NCBI GenBank assembly: GCA_938014945.1
Contig: CALLQH010000218.1
Location: 1 to 22,831 of the forward strand
Direction: 5' to 3'
Origin: an uncultured bacterium
GTDB taxonomy: Bacteria > Pseudomonadota > Alphaproteobacteria > SP197
Length of the DNA: 22,831 bases
Made by a program: the position numbers and the translations under genes. The notes under the pieces are model-generated. The model did not search any database. It saw nothing but the letters and a program-made list of their open reading frames with translations, and was not told the DNA's origin. Shown here piece by piece: positions 1-7,122 of this stretch (position 1 is the stretch's first letter; each line of letters begins with the position of its first letter).

Positions 1-45
1 CCAGTTGTGACGGCTGGCGCGGGCGAGGCGACGGCGCGCGTCCAT
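1..45 (-). CDS. Possible 5' end of a leftward gene cut by the window edge
   Basis: An ATG at 43-45 read leftward opens a frame with no stop for the 15 codons left in the window. The peptide starts MDARRRLARASRHNW, which I do not recognise. The AT-rich stretch at 70-115 lies just upstream in the right orientation to hold its promoter. No convincing ribosome binding site precedes the ATG; the nearest AGGA is about 17 bases away. Too little is visible to decide whether it is real. Confidence 0.25.
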   Translation of the reverse strand, partial: MDARRRLARASRHNW

Positions 46-79
46 CGTGGACAATGCGGTTCCTGATGGGTGTAAAAAC

Positions 80-108
80 TTTTTAAATCAAATAGTTAGA
101 TTACACAA
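80..108 (-). promoter_or_regulatory. Candidate sigma70-like promoter in an AT-rich island, reading left
   Basis: Read on the minus strand, TTGTGT (positions 103-108) is followed after 17 bases by TAAAAA (80-85). The match is modest: 3 of 6 and 4 of 6 to the consensus boxes. The surrounding 70-115 stretch is strikingly AT-rich for this genome, which is what draws attention to it. It would serve a gene running off the left edge. It could instead be a promoter for the rightward GFA gene, but no good forward -35/-10 pair was found. Confidence 0.25.
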
Positions 109-193
109 AGTGTGTCGTTCGGCACCGTATAGCCATGTTGCGGGGGGGGCGATTTCCTTTAGTCTCCACAGCCATCTTCCGTACGAGCGCCGA

Positions 194-218
194 CCTGACG
201 ATGCCGGGGGCCGTCAGG
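194..218. other. Bulged 10-bp stem-loop upstream of the GFA-family gene
   Basis: CCTGACG (194-200) pairs perfectly with CGTCAGG (212-218). After a two-base AT bulge, GCC (203-205) pairs with GGC (209-211) around a GGG loop. It ends 62 bases before the GFA start codon and no T-run follows. It could be a factor-independent terminator remnant, a 5'-UTR structure or an operator. The rest of 1-280 holds no supported gene apart from the edge candidate, and has a run of eight G at 142-149. Confidence 0.45.
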
Positions 219-280
219 AGTTACAGCCGCAGGATTTCCCGGCGGCCGATTGCGTTTTTCGACGACTGGGAGGTCGCACG

Positions 281-709
281 ATGTCCGACACACACAAGGG
301 TTCCTGTTTCTGCGGTGCCGTGAAGATCGAAGTCAGCGGCGCGCCGGCCGCGATGGGCTACTGCCATTGCGAATCCTGCCGCGCCTGGTCGGCCGGGCCG
401 GTCAACGCCTTCACGTTGTGGGCGCCCGATGCGGTGAAGGTCACCGCCGGCAAGGATCAGCTCGCGACCTTCACCAAGAATCCCACCAGCGAGCGGCAGT
501 TCTGCAAGTCCTGCGGTGGCCATGTCATGACCAACCACCCGACCTTCGGCCTGGTCGATGTCTATGCCGCGATCCTGCCGAGCCTCGCCTTCGAGCCCGG
601 CGTTCATGTGAACTATGCCGAATCGGTGCTGCCGGTGCGCGACGGCCTGCCCAAGATGAAGGACTTCCCCGCCGAACTCGGCGGCTCGGGAGAGATGCTG
701 CCCGAATAG
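281..709 (+). CDS. GFA family protein (glutathione-dependent formaldehyde-activating enzyme/centromere protein V fold)
   Basis: This is a 142-residue protein of the GFA (Gfa/CENP-V) zinc fold. Seven cysteines sit in the family pattern: C9 and C11 (SCFCG), C28, C30 and C33 (YCHCESC), and C75 and C78 (CKSC), enough for one structural and one catalytic zinc. The founding enzyme adds glutathione to formaldehyde to make S-hydroxymethylglutathione, but most small GFA proteins have unproven substrates, so that activity is not assigned. The frame stays open upstream to 47, but the ATG at 281 is preceded by GGGAGG at a suitable distance and the family homology begins there. The upstream peptide looks like non-coding sequence. 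The gene converges on rnhB, with only four bases between the stop codons and no terminator visible. Confidence 0.88.
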   Translation: MSDTHKGSCFCGAVKIEVSGAPAAMGYCHCESCRAWSAGPVNAFTLWAPDAVKVTAGKDQLATFTKNPTSERQFCKSCGGHVMTNHPTFGLVDVYAAILPSLAFEPGVHVNYAESVLPVRDGLPKMKDFPAELGGSGEMLPE

Positions 710-713
710 GTCT

Positions 714-1310
714 TCAGCCCAGCAGCGCGGCGATGGGGCGGAAGCTGCGCCGGTGATGCGCCGTGACGCCCAGGCGGGCCAGTCCCTCCTGGTGCTGGGC
801 GGTGCCGTAACCGGCGTTGCGTTCCCAGCCGTAGCCGGGGTGGGCTTGCGCCAGTTCGGCCATCATCGCATCGCGCGCCACTTTGGCGACGATCGAGGCG
901 GCGGCGATCGAGGCGCACAGCCCGTCGCCGCCGACGATGGCGGTGGCGGGGCACGGCAGCTCCGGCAGGCGGTTGCCGTCGACCAGCGCATGGCGGGGCG
1001 CCTGGGGCAGAGCGGCCAGCGCACGGCGCATGGCGAGCATCGAGGCGGCCAGCACGTTGAGCCGGTCGATCTCCTCGACGCTGGCCATGGCGATACCGAT
1101 CATGGCGCAGTCGTGCAGTTCGGCGGCCAATACCTGGCGCCGCGCCGCGCTGAGTTTCTTGGAGTCGTTGAGGCCCAACGGGATGCGGGCCGGATCGAGG
1201 ATGACCGCGGCGGCAACCACGGGCCCGGCCCAGGGCCCGCGCCCGACCTCGTCGATGCCGCAGACCGGGGCCTTGCACGCCTGCTCGTGAACAAGGCTCG
1301 TAAGGCTCAT
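714..1310 (-). CDS. rnhB: Ribonuclease HII
   Basis: This is a 198-residue enzyme, normal length for RNase HII. It cuts the RNA strand of RNA-DNA hybrids and nicks 5' of single ribonucleotides misincorporated in DNA, starting ribonucleotide excision repair. The hallmark GIDEVGRGPWAGPVV supplies D20 and E21. The other metal ligands are D111 (LVDGNR) and D129 (GGDG), followed by the ASIVAKVARD segment. Y168 in NAGYGT matches the tyrosine that senses the ribonucleotide 2'-OH. The start ATG lies 7 bases after the stop of the antiporter gene, so the two are probably cotranscribed, although their functions are unrelated. Confidence 0.96.
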   Translation of the reverse strand: MSLTSLVHEQACKAPVCGIDEVGRGPWAGPVVAAAVILDPARIPLGLNDSKKLSAARRQVLAAELHDCAMIGIAMASVEEIDRLNVLAASMLAMRRALAALPQAPRHALVDGNRLPELPCPATAIVGGDGLCASIAAASIVAKVARDAMMAELAQAHPGYGWERNAGYGTAQHQEGLARLGVTAHHRRSFRPIAALLG

Positions 1311-1317
1311 GGCGCGA

Positions 1318-2637
1318 TCAGGTCTCGTCGTCGTCCATCAGCGAAGCCGGCAGCGCATCCCGGTGGCGCCGGCCCAGGCGCCGGAAGCGCGTACGGCTCC
1401 ACGCATAGACCGAACGGGTCTGCGCGCTGCTTGAGGGATAGATGCGATTCATCAGCTCCTCGAAGCTCTCGGCCGAATCGGCCAGGCGATGGAGGCGACG
1501 GGCACTGTCGAGCCAGAGCGGGCTGATGATGAGGGACAGCGCGATGACCGCCACGAACAGGCGGTAGCCGTCGTTGGTGATGGCGCCCACGGAGACGCCC
1601 AGTGCCGCGAGGACGAATGAGAACTCGCCGACCTGGCCCAGCGCCACGCCGCCCAGCCACGCGCGCGGCCACGGCTCCTTCAGGAAACGCAGCACGCCGA
1701 CGTTGAGCGCCGTCTTGCCCAGCGTCACCAGCAGCAGCATGACGACGATCTGGCCGATGTTCTCCCAGATGAAATCGAGATCGATCAGCAGGCCGATGGA
1801 AAGGAAGAACACCATCAGCAGCACGCCCTGAATGGGCAGGGTGGAGCGCAGCATGATCTTGCGGTCGGTGCTGTTGCCCAGCACCAGGCCGGCCAGGAAC
1901 GCGCCGTAGGCGGTCGACATGCCGAACAGGCCGGAGATCGCGGCGGCGGCGAAACACAGCGCCAGCGCGGCAATGGCGATGAGATCGAGCTGGCCGCGGG
2001 TGAAGCTGCGGAAGGGCAGGCGCAGGCGGCCGCGCCGCCCCAGGAACCACATCAGCCCGCCCAGGATGATGATCGCACCGGCCACCGGCAGCAGGTCGCC
2101 GATCACCAGCTCCCGGTTGGGCGCCATGGTCGCGACGAACAGCATCATGGGCACGACGGCCAGATCCTGGGCGATCAGGATGGCGATGGCGCGTCTGCCG
2201 ACCTCGGTTTTGAGTTCCCCGACGTCCTCCAGCAGCTTGATGGCGACGGCGGTGGAGGAAAGCGCGATGCCGAAGCCGACCAGGATCGAACGCTCCCAGG
2301 ACCAGCCGAAGAGATAACCCAGGACGAACATCACGATGCTGGCGATGGCGATCTGCAGCCCGGTGCCGATGAAGGCGAAGCGGATCACAGGCTTGAAGTC
2401 GCGGATGTCGAGCTCCATGCCGATGGCGAAGAGCAGCAGCAGGACGCCCAGTTCGGCGAGGAAGTTGATCTGGTCTCGATCCGTGACGAAGCCCAGCACG
2501 CTGGGGCCCAGCACCACGCCCGCCAGGATGTAACCGACGATGGCCGGTTGCTTCAGGCGGCTCAGAATGAGCCCGCAGCCCAGGGCCACCGTGACGACGA
2601 TGGCGATTTCGGTGAGTTCGTGTCCGGCTGATTCCAT
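1318..2637 (-). CDS. CPA2-family cation/proton antiporter (KefB/NapA-like), membrane domain only
   Basis: This 439-residue polytopic membrane protein has about 12-13 hydrophobic segments typical of the Na+/H+ exchanger domain in CPA2 transporters. Segments such as YILAGVVLGPSVLG, LLLLFAIGMELDIRDF and ALSSTAVAIKLLEDVGEL are characteristic. It would exchange Na+ or K+ for protons across the inner membrane. It ends soon after the last membrane segment with a short basic then acidic tail (MDDDET) and has no RCK/TrkA-N domain, unlike KefB and KefC. The frame is open upstream to 2784, but the ATG at 2635-2637 is chosen: membrane homology starts right after it, a GGTGG-type ribosome site precedes it, and the longer version would run into the preceding gene. 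The 83 bases upstream hold a small 6-bp hairpin (TGCGGC 2659-2664, GCCGCA 2678-2683). Confidence 0.9.
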   Translation of the reverse strand: MESAGHELTEIAIVVTVALGCGLILSRLKQPAIVGYILAGVVLGPSVLGFVTDRDQINFLAELGVLLLLFAIGMELDIRDFKPVIRFAFIGTGLQIAIASIVMFVLGYLFGWSWERSILVGFGIALSSTAVAIKLLEDVGELKTEVGRRAIAILIAQDLAVVPMMLFVATMAPNRELVIGDLLPVAGAIIILGGLMWFLGRRGRLRLPFRSFTRGQLDLIAIAALALCFAAAAISGLFGMSTAYGAFLAGLVLGNSTDRKIMLRSTLPIQGVLLMVFFLSIGLLIDLDFIWENIGQIVVMLLLVTLGKTALNVGVLRFLKEPWPRAWLGGVALGQVGEFSFVLAALGVSVGAITNDGYRLFVAVIALSLIISPLWLDSARRLHRLADSAESFEELMNRIYPSSSAQTRSVYAWSRTRFRRLGRRHRDALPASLMDDDET

Positions 2638-2720
2638 GGCGCCACCATCATGACCTGTTGCGGCGGAATTGCGAAATGCCGCACCGGCCTTCAGCGGAAG
2701 TTTTGCCGCCCTGGCACCCC

Positions 2721-3920
2721 CTAGCCGCGCAGGGCAGCCTTCAAACGCTCGGCAATCAGGGCGGGTTCGCCGTCCTTCAGGCACATCGGATTGGCGCTGA
2801 TGGTGCCGCCCTCGACGCGGCCGGGCTCCAGGAAGATCGCCGGTTCGCCGCGCTCCAGTGCGACCAGCACCGATTCGGCCGAGCGGCCGAGTGCGGCTTC
2901 GTCGACGTGGACGTGGAGGAACGGCACCTTGCCGTCCTCGGCGACCTCGATGCGGGCGTTGTTGATGCCCTGCAGGCCGTCGGCCATCTCGCGCACCAGA
3001 CGGGTCCAGCGGCCCCGCGTCGCGCCGCTGGCGTCCTCTTCCAGGGCCAGTGCGATGGCCGCGACCAGCCCGGCGATCTGCTCCTTGCCCACCTTGCAGA
3101 CACGGCCGATGCCGTCGCGCGGCATGCCCGCGATGGCGCTGCGGTCGATCAGGTCGGCCGGCGGGTTCCAGCGCGAGGGGGCGGTGTCCATGTCGAGATG
3201 CTGCATGGCGACCGAGGCGATGAGATCCCTGCGTCCGGCGAGGATGCCCGATGCCTGCGGCCCGCCGATCGCCTTGCCGCCGGAGAAGGCGACGAGATCG
3301 GCGCCCTCGGCGATGAAACGCTTGAGGTTGCCCATGGGCGGCAGCTGGCCCGCCGCATCGACGATCACCGGCACGCCGTGCTTGCGCGCGACCGCGACGA
3401 TCTCGGGCAGGGAGGGGCGGTTGTCGCGCGAGGCGACGTAGTAGAAGGCGGCAGTGCGTTCGTTGATCGCGGCCTCGTATTCCCAGGGCTCGGCATCGCG
3501 CACGCCGGCGCCGGCATAACGGTCGGCGATGCCGACCTCGACCAGGGTCGCGCCGGCGGTGCGTACCGCGTGGTCGTACATGTTGCGGTGGCTGCGCGCG
3601 ACGACGACCTCGTTCTTGAGGCCCGTGGTGTCGGGCAGGCGGTCCATGGCGGCAAGGTCGTTGCCGCAGATGCAGGCCGCGGTCGCCAGCATCAGGCCCG
3701 ATGCCGCCCCTGCGCTGACGTATCCCGCTTGCGCCCCGGTCACCTCGGCGATGTAGCGCCCGGCGGCGGCCTGCAGGCGTGCGATGTCGACGCAGTGCTG
3801 CGAGGCCTCGACCATGGCCTGCGCCACCTCCGGCCGCAGGATGCCGCCCGACAGGCGCGTCGCCGGTCCCTTGGCGTTGACGATGGGCTGGATGCCCAGG
3901 CGGTCGAGGATGGTCGGCAT
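2721..3920 (-). CDS. SelA-fold PLP-dependent enzyme (aminotransferase class V/L-seryl-tRNA(Sec) synthase-like)
   Basis: This is a 399-residue fold-type I PLP enzyme of the SelA/D-glucosaminate-6-phosphate ammonia-lyase-like superfamily. Visible landmarks are IQPIVNAKGPATRLSGG near the N-terminus, the cofactor aspartate D188 in IVDAAGQLPP, and the Schiff-base lysine K216 in AFSGGKAIGGPQ. It is shorter than bacterial SelA (about 460 residues) and lacks a distinct N-terminal tRNA-binding extension. No other selenocysteine gene is present, so a catabolic lyase or racemase acting on an amino acid or amino sugar is more likely than selenocysteine synthesis. Its ATG follows the stop of the FAD oxidoreductase gene by 9 bases, implying one operon and perhaps one pathway. 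The substrate is unknown. Confidence 0.85.
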   Translation of the reverse strand: MPTILDRLGIQPIVNAKGPATRLSGGILRPEVAQAMVEASQHCVDIARLQAAAGRYIAEVTGAQAGYVSAGAASGLMLATAACICGNDLAAMDRLPDTTGLKNEVVVARSHRNMYDHAVRTAGATLVEVGIADRYAGAGVRDAEPWEYEAAINERTAAFYYVASRDNRPSLPEIVAVARKHGVPVIVDAAGQLPPMGNLKRFIAEGADLVAFSGGKAIGGPQASGILAGRRDLIASVAMQHLDMDTAPSRWNPPADLIDRSAIAGMPRDGIGRVCKVGKEQIAGLVAAIALALEEDASGATRGRWTRLVREMADGLQGINNARIEVAEDGKVPFLHVHVDEAALGRSAESVLVALERGEPAIFLEPGRVEGGTISANPMCLKDGEPALIAERLKAALRG

Positions 3921-3929
3921 GGCGGTTTC

Positions 3930-5204
3930 CTAGAGTGCAGCCAGGACTTTGGCAGCGGCAGCTTCGCCGCTTCGGGCCGCGCCGTCCATGTTGGCTGTGG
4001 TGACGTAGTCGCCGCAGAAGTGGAGGCCGTCGAGCGAGGCCTCCAGGTCGCCCTGCAGTGCCTGCCTGCCGGGCCTGTACTGCGGCAGGGCGAACTCCCA
4101 GCGCTGGAAGCCGATCCAGTGGACGCGGCCGGCAAGCTCGGGATGGTGCGCGGCGAAGGCGCGCAGGGCGCCCGACTGGATGGACTCCGGGGAATCATCC
4201 CAGATGACGCGGGCATGGGCGTCATGGACGTAGGCGTGAAAGCAGCCGCCGTTGCGGGCGATGTCGCCCGGCGTCTTCAGCACGAAGCCGGTGGTGTTGT
4301 ATACGGCGCCGGCGCGCGAGGGTGCGGTCGGCACTACGTCGCCACGGGCTCCCTCCGGCAGCACGGCGATGGGCGTGGCGATGTTGCGGCCGTAGCGGAT
4401 TGCGCCAAGCGCGGCGGCCTTGGCCGCGGGCAGGTCGGCGATCACGCCGAGGGCGGCCGGGGCGGGCAGGGCGCAGACGATCTGGCGGGCATGAAGGGTC
4501 ATCTCGCCTCCTTCGGCATGCGCCGTCACGGTCCAGCCCGCGCCATCGCGCACCACGGCGGCCACCCTGTGCCCGCTCTTCAGTTCCGCGCCGCTGCCCT
4601 GCGCCAGCGCATGGGTGAAGCGGTTGGTGCCGCCGGCGAAAACCGTGTCGCCGCGGTTGCTGCGCGGCACCGGCTCGGTCGAAAAGGCACTCGTCCGCTG
4701 GTCGCCCCACAGCAGCATCAGGCCGTAGAGCGAGGTCTCGATGGTCGAGGCGAAGATGAGCTGGCCGCACCAGCGCTCGAAGAAGGCATGGACGTGCTCG
4801 GGAGCATCGCCGAGCCAGGCACCGACGGAGATGCCGTCGAGCTCCGGCGCGGTGGGCGGGCGGGGATTGGCCATCTCGGCTTCCAGGGCAGCGACCCAGC
4901 GGTCGATCTCGGCGCGCTCCTGCGCCGTGCCGCGGTTGCCGCGCAGCTCGTCGGAATGGAAACCGGAAGGGATCAGCTCGACGCCCAGTTCGTCGGCCAG
5001 TTCCACGACCTTGACCTTGTCGGTGCTGACGTATTGCGCGGCATAGTTGGCCCAGCTGCCGTCTTCGAAGCGCCGCGACAGGGTGCGTCCGCCGATGTGG
5101 CCGGCCGCCTCCAGCACGACGACATCGCGCCCCTTCAGCCGGTAGGCCGCCGTCAGCCCGGCCACGCCGGCGCCCAGCACCGCCACCTCGCAAGACCTGC
5201 CCAT
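3930..5204 (-). CDS. FAD-dependent amine-oxidase-like oxidoreductase
   Basis: This 424-residue flavoprotein has the Rossmann FAD motif at the extreme N-terminus (VAVLGAGVAGLTAAYRL, then VVVLEAAGHIGGRT). It also has the amine-oxidase C-terminal flavin segment GLHFCGDYVTTANMDGAARSGEAAA, split here by its own motif boundaries. Flavin monoamine oxidases, protoporphyrinogen oxidase and carotenoid desaturases share this layout. The length and motifs favour an amine-oxidase-like enzyme, with substrate unknown. There is no signal peptide, so it should be cytoplasmic. It lies between the radical SAM gene (48-base gap) and the SelA-fold gene (9-base gap) on the same strand. Oxidative deamination feeding or following the PLP enzyme is a reasonable but unproven guess. 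Confidence 0.85.
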   Translation of the reverse strand: MGRSCEVAVLGAGVAGLTAAYRLKGRDVVVLEAAGHIGGRTLSRRFEDGSWANYAAQYVSTDKVKVVELADELGVELIPSGFHSDELRGNRGTAQERAEIDRWVAALEAEMANPRPPTAPELDGISVGAWLGDAPEHVHAFFERWCGQLIFASTIETSLYGLMLLWGDQRTSAFSTEPVPRSNRGDTVFAGGTNRFTHALAQGSGAELKSGHRVAAVVRDGAGWTVTAHAEGGEMTLHARQIVCALPAPAALGVIADLPAAKAAALGAIRYGRNIATPIAVLPEGARGDVVPTAPSRAGAVYNTTGFVLKTPGDIARNGGCFHAYVHDAHARVIWDDSPESIQSGALRAFAAHHPELAGRVHWIGFQRWEFALPQYRPGRQALQGDLEASLDGLHFCGDYVTTANMDGAARSGEAAAAKVLAAL

Positions 5205-5221
5205 GCCCCACTCCCCGAATG

Positions 5222-5240
5222 CCGCGCAAGTCTAGCGCGG
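5222..5240. other. 6-bp stem-loop between the radical SAM and FAD oxidoreductase genes
   Basis: CCGCGC (5222-5227) and GCGCGG (5235-5240) pair around a 7-base loop in the 48-base gap between two leftward genes. There is no T-run on either side. It could be a weak attenuator that reduces read-through from the LexA-box gene, or an RNA-processing site. The short stem keeps confidence low. Confidence 0.3.
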
Positions 5241-5252
5241 GGAACGGGCGCT

Positions 5253-6332
5253 CTACAGCAGCGTCATCTGGTCGGTGTCGGCGGCGGGTCTGGTGAACCG
5301 GGTGGTGTCGAGTTCCCAGCTTCGACGGTCGAGGCCGTAGCGTCGGCAGGCGAGCGCGAAGCGGCGGGCGATCATGTCGGCGAAGGGGCCGGCGCCCTTC
5401 ATGCGGGTGCCCCATTCGGCATCGTAGTCGCGCCCGCCGCGGCAGTCGCGCACCAGGGTCATGACACGGCTTGCGCGGTCGGGGGCGGCGGCCTCCAGCC
5501 ATTCGCGGAAGAGATCCTTGATCTCCAGCGGCAGGCGCAGCAGGACGTAGCCCGCGGTCTGCGCCCCGGCGTCGCGGGCGGCCGCCAGCACGCTTTCCAT
5601 CTCGGCATCGTTGAGGCCGGGAATGATCGGCGCGAACATGACACCCACCGGCACGCCCGCCTCGGCCAGCGCCTCGATGGCCTTCAGGCGCCTCGCCGGG
5701 GTCGCCGCGCGCGGCTCCATGGTGCGCGCCAGCTTTCCGTCGAGCGTCGTCACCGAGATGTAGGCGCGCGCCAGCTTGCGCTCTGCCATGCGTCCCAGGA
5801 TGTCGACATCGCGGGCGATCAGCGCGCCCTTGGTGACGATGCCGACCGGGTGGCTGGTCTCGTCCAGCACCTCCAGGATCTGGCGGGTGATGCCGTAGTG
5901 GCGCTCGATCGGCTGGTAGGGATCGGTGTTGGTGCCGAGCGCGATGACGCGCGGGCGGTAGCCCGGCCGTGCCAGTTCCTGGCGCAGCAGCAGGGCGGCG
6001 TCGGGTTTCATCAGCAGGCGGGTCTCGAAATCCTGACCCGGCGACATGCCGAGCCAGGCATGGGTCGGGCGCGCGAAACAATAGACGCAGCCGTGCTCGC
6101 AGCCGCGATAGGGGTTGATCGAACGGTCGAAGGGGATATCGGGCGAGCTGTTGCGCGCGATCACCGTGCGGCTGGCGTCGATCGCGACCTGCGTGTCGAG
6201 CGGCGGCAGCGGTTCGTCGATAGCACCCCAGCCGTCGTCGAAGGCCTCGCGGCTGGTCGCCTCGAAGTGGCCTGAGCGGTTGCTCGCCGCGCCGCGTCCC
6301 TTGCGCTGCAGCAGGTGGGTGCGTTGCTCCAT
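5253..6332 (-). CDS. PA0069-family radical SAM protein (SplB-like superfamily)
   Basis: This 359-residue protein has the radical SAM cluster motif CxxxCxxC at C78, C82 and C85 (RGCEHGCVYCFAR), the N-terminal KGRGA..N..GHFE segment and the D-x-W pattern characteristic of the PA0069 family. That family belongs to the same COG as spore photoproduct lyase, but its reaction is not established as far as I know. The frame opens at an ATG at 6350. The ATG at 6330-6332 is preferred because GGAGGG lies 4 bases before it, whereas the first ATG has no ribosome site. A perfect GAAC-N7-GAAC element lies 22 bases upstream of this start. Damage-inducible expression is therefore predicted, which fits a possible DNA repair role. 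The FAD oxidoreductase gene follows after 48 bases. Confidence 0.9.
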   Translation of the reverse strand: MEQRTHLLQRKGRGAASNRSGHFEATSREAFDDGWGAIDEPLPPLDTQVAIDASRTVIARNSSPDIPFDRSINPYRGCEHGCVYCFARPTHAWLGMSPGQDFETRLLMKPDAALLLRQELARPGYRPRVIALGTNTDPYQPIERHYGITRQILEVLDETSHPVGIVTKGALIARDVDILGRMAERKLARAYISVTTLDGKLARTMEPRAATPARRLKAIEALAEAGVPVGVMFAPIIPGLNDAEMESVLAAARDAGAQTAGYVLLRLPLEIKDLFREWLEAAAPDRASRVMTLVRDCRGGRDYDAEWGTRMKGAGPFADMIARRFALACRRYGLDRRSWELDTTRFTRPAADTDQMTLL

Positions 6333-6354
6333 TGTTCCCTCCGAATCCATGAAA

Positions 6355-6369
6355 GAACATTAGTAGAAC
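6355..6369. promoter_or_regulatory. LexA-type SOS box (GAAC-N7-GAAC)
   Basis: GAAC (6355-6358), ATTAGTA (6359-6365) and GAAC (6366-6369) make a perfect match to the direct-repeat LexA operator known from alphaproteobacteria. On the minus strand it reads GTTCTACTAATGTTC. Its spacer TACTAAT looks like the -10 box of the leftward radical SAM gene, with TTGCGC as a possible -35 at 6381-6386, 16 bases away when ACTAAT is taken as the hexamer. LexA bound here would cover the -10 box. The glycosyltransferase gene on the other side starts 57 bases away and may also be affected. Confidence 0.65.
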
Positions 6370-6426
6370 AAATTGCCGTCGCGCAAGGAGGATGGGCTGA
6401 CCGACGGAAACCCTTATGATTCCGCC

Positions 6427-7122
6427 ATGATCCGCCTGACGGTCGTCATCCCCGCGCTCAATGCCGCCCCGAGTCTGCCCGCGACTCTGGACGCGGTGCT
6501 CGCCGCGCGGGCAGCACCCGGCGAAAATCTCTGCCTCGATGTCCTGGTGGTCGACGGCGGCTCGCGCGATGCCACCGTGACCCGAGCCCTGGAGGCCGGG
6601 GTTGCCGTGATCGAGGCCCCGCGCGGCCGCGGCAACCAGCTCGCAACAGGCGGCGCGGCGGCGGCCGGCGACTGGCTGCTGTTCCTGCACGCCGACACGC
6701 GCCTGCCGCGCGGCTGGGAGGGACTCGTCTGCGCCTTCGCCGCCGACCCGGGGAATCGGGAGAGGGCCGCGGTCTTTGCGCTGCGCTTCGACGATCCCTC
6801 GCCGGCGGCGCGCCGGGTGGAGCGGATCGCGGCCTGGCGCTCGCGCCTGCTGGGCCTGCCCTATGGCGACCAGGGTTTGCTGATCGCGCGGGATTTCTAC
6901 ACGGCGCTCGGTGGCTATGGCCTGCTGCCGATCATGGAGGATGTCGATCTGGTGCGGCGGATCGGGCGGGGGCGACTGGTGACGCTGCCCGGCCATATCG
7001 TCACCAGCGCGCGGCGTTACCGCCGCACCGGCTACACGCTGCGCGTGGCACGCAATCTGCTGTGCCTGACGCTCTATTTCTGCGGCGTCTCGCCGCGCCG
7101 CATCGCGCGGCTCTACGGATGA
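6427..7122 (+). CDS. Family 2-like glycosyltransferase, TIGR04283 type
   Basis: This 231-residue GT-A glycosyltransferase has the N-terminal strand LTVVIPALNAAPSLPATL, the nucleotide-binding VVDGGSRDAT and the metal-binding region LFLHADTRLPRGW. Later come YGDQGLLIARDFY and PIMEDVDLVRRI. These match the family named 'transferase 2, rSAM/selenodomain-associated', which often accompanies arsenosugar biosynthesis. The ATG at 6427 is chosen because the family starts at this strand. It has no ribosome site; a TATGAT (6415-6420) sits so close that a leaderless mRNA is possible. Alternatively a perfect AAGGAGG (6385-6391) sits 5 bases before an in-frame CTG at 6397. The stop overlaps the next start by 4 bases (ATGA). 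Confidence 0.88.
   Translation: MIRLTVVIPALNAAPSLPATLDAVLAARAAPGENLCLDVLVVDGGSRDATVTRALEAGVAVIEAPRGRGNQLATGGAAAAGDWLLFLHADTRLPRGWEGLVCAFAADPGNRERAAVFALRFDDPSPAARRVERIAAWRSRLLGLPYGDQGLLIARDFYTALGGYGLLPIMEDVDLVRRIGRGRLVTLPGHIVTSARRYRRTGYTLRVARNLLCLTLYFCGVSPRRIARLYG

Noticed and set aside
111..709. Longer GFA-family protein with an N-terminal extension starting at 47
   Set aside because: The extension has no family similarity, crosses an AT-rich region and a hairpin, and a good ribosome site lies before the ATG at 281.
2658..6275. Very long open frame on the plus strand opposite the leftward gene block
   Set aside because: It lies antisense to four genes with strong family motifs. Its His/Gly/Ala/Arg-rich translation has no recognisable domain. 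Long antisense frames are expected in GC-rich coding DNA.
2721..6332. Selenocysteine or selenium-modification cluster (SelA-like protein, radical SAM protein and 'selenodomain-associated' transferases close together)
   Set aside because: The SelA-fold protein lacks the usual length and partners (SelB, SelC, SelD). The radical SAM protein is PA0069-type. The transferases' name comes from other genomes. Proximity alone is not enough.
4222..6996. Long minus-strand frame spanning the FAD, radical SAM and glycosyltransferase genes
   Set aside because: It is a frame-shifted reading of the FAD and radical SAM genes and then antisense to the glycosyltransferase; its Arg/Pro-rich translation shows no domain.
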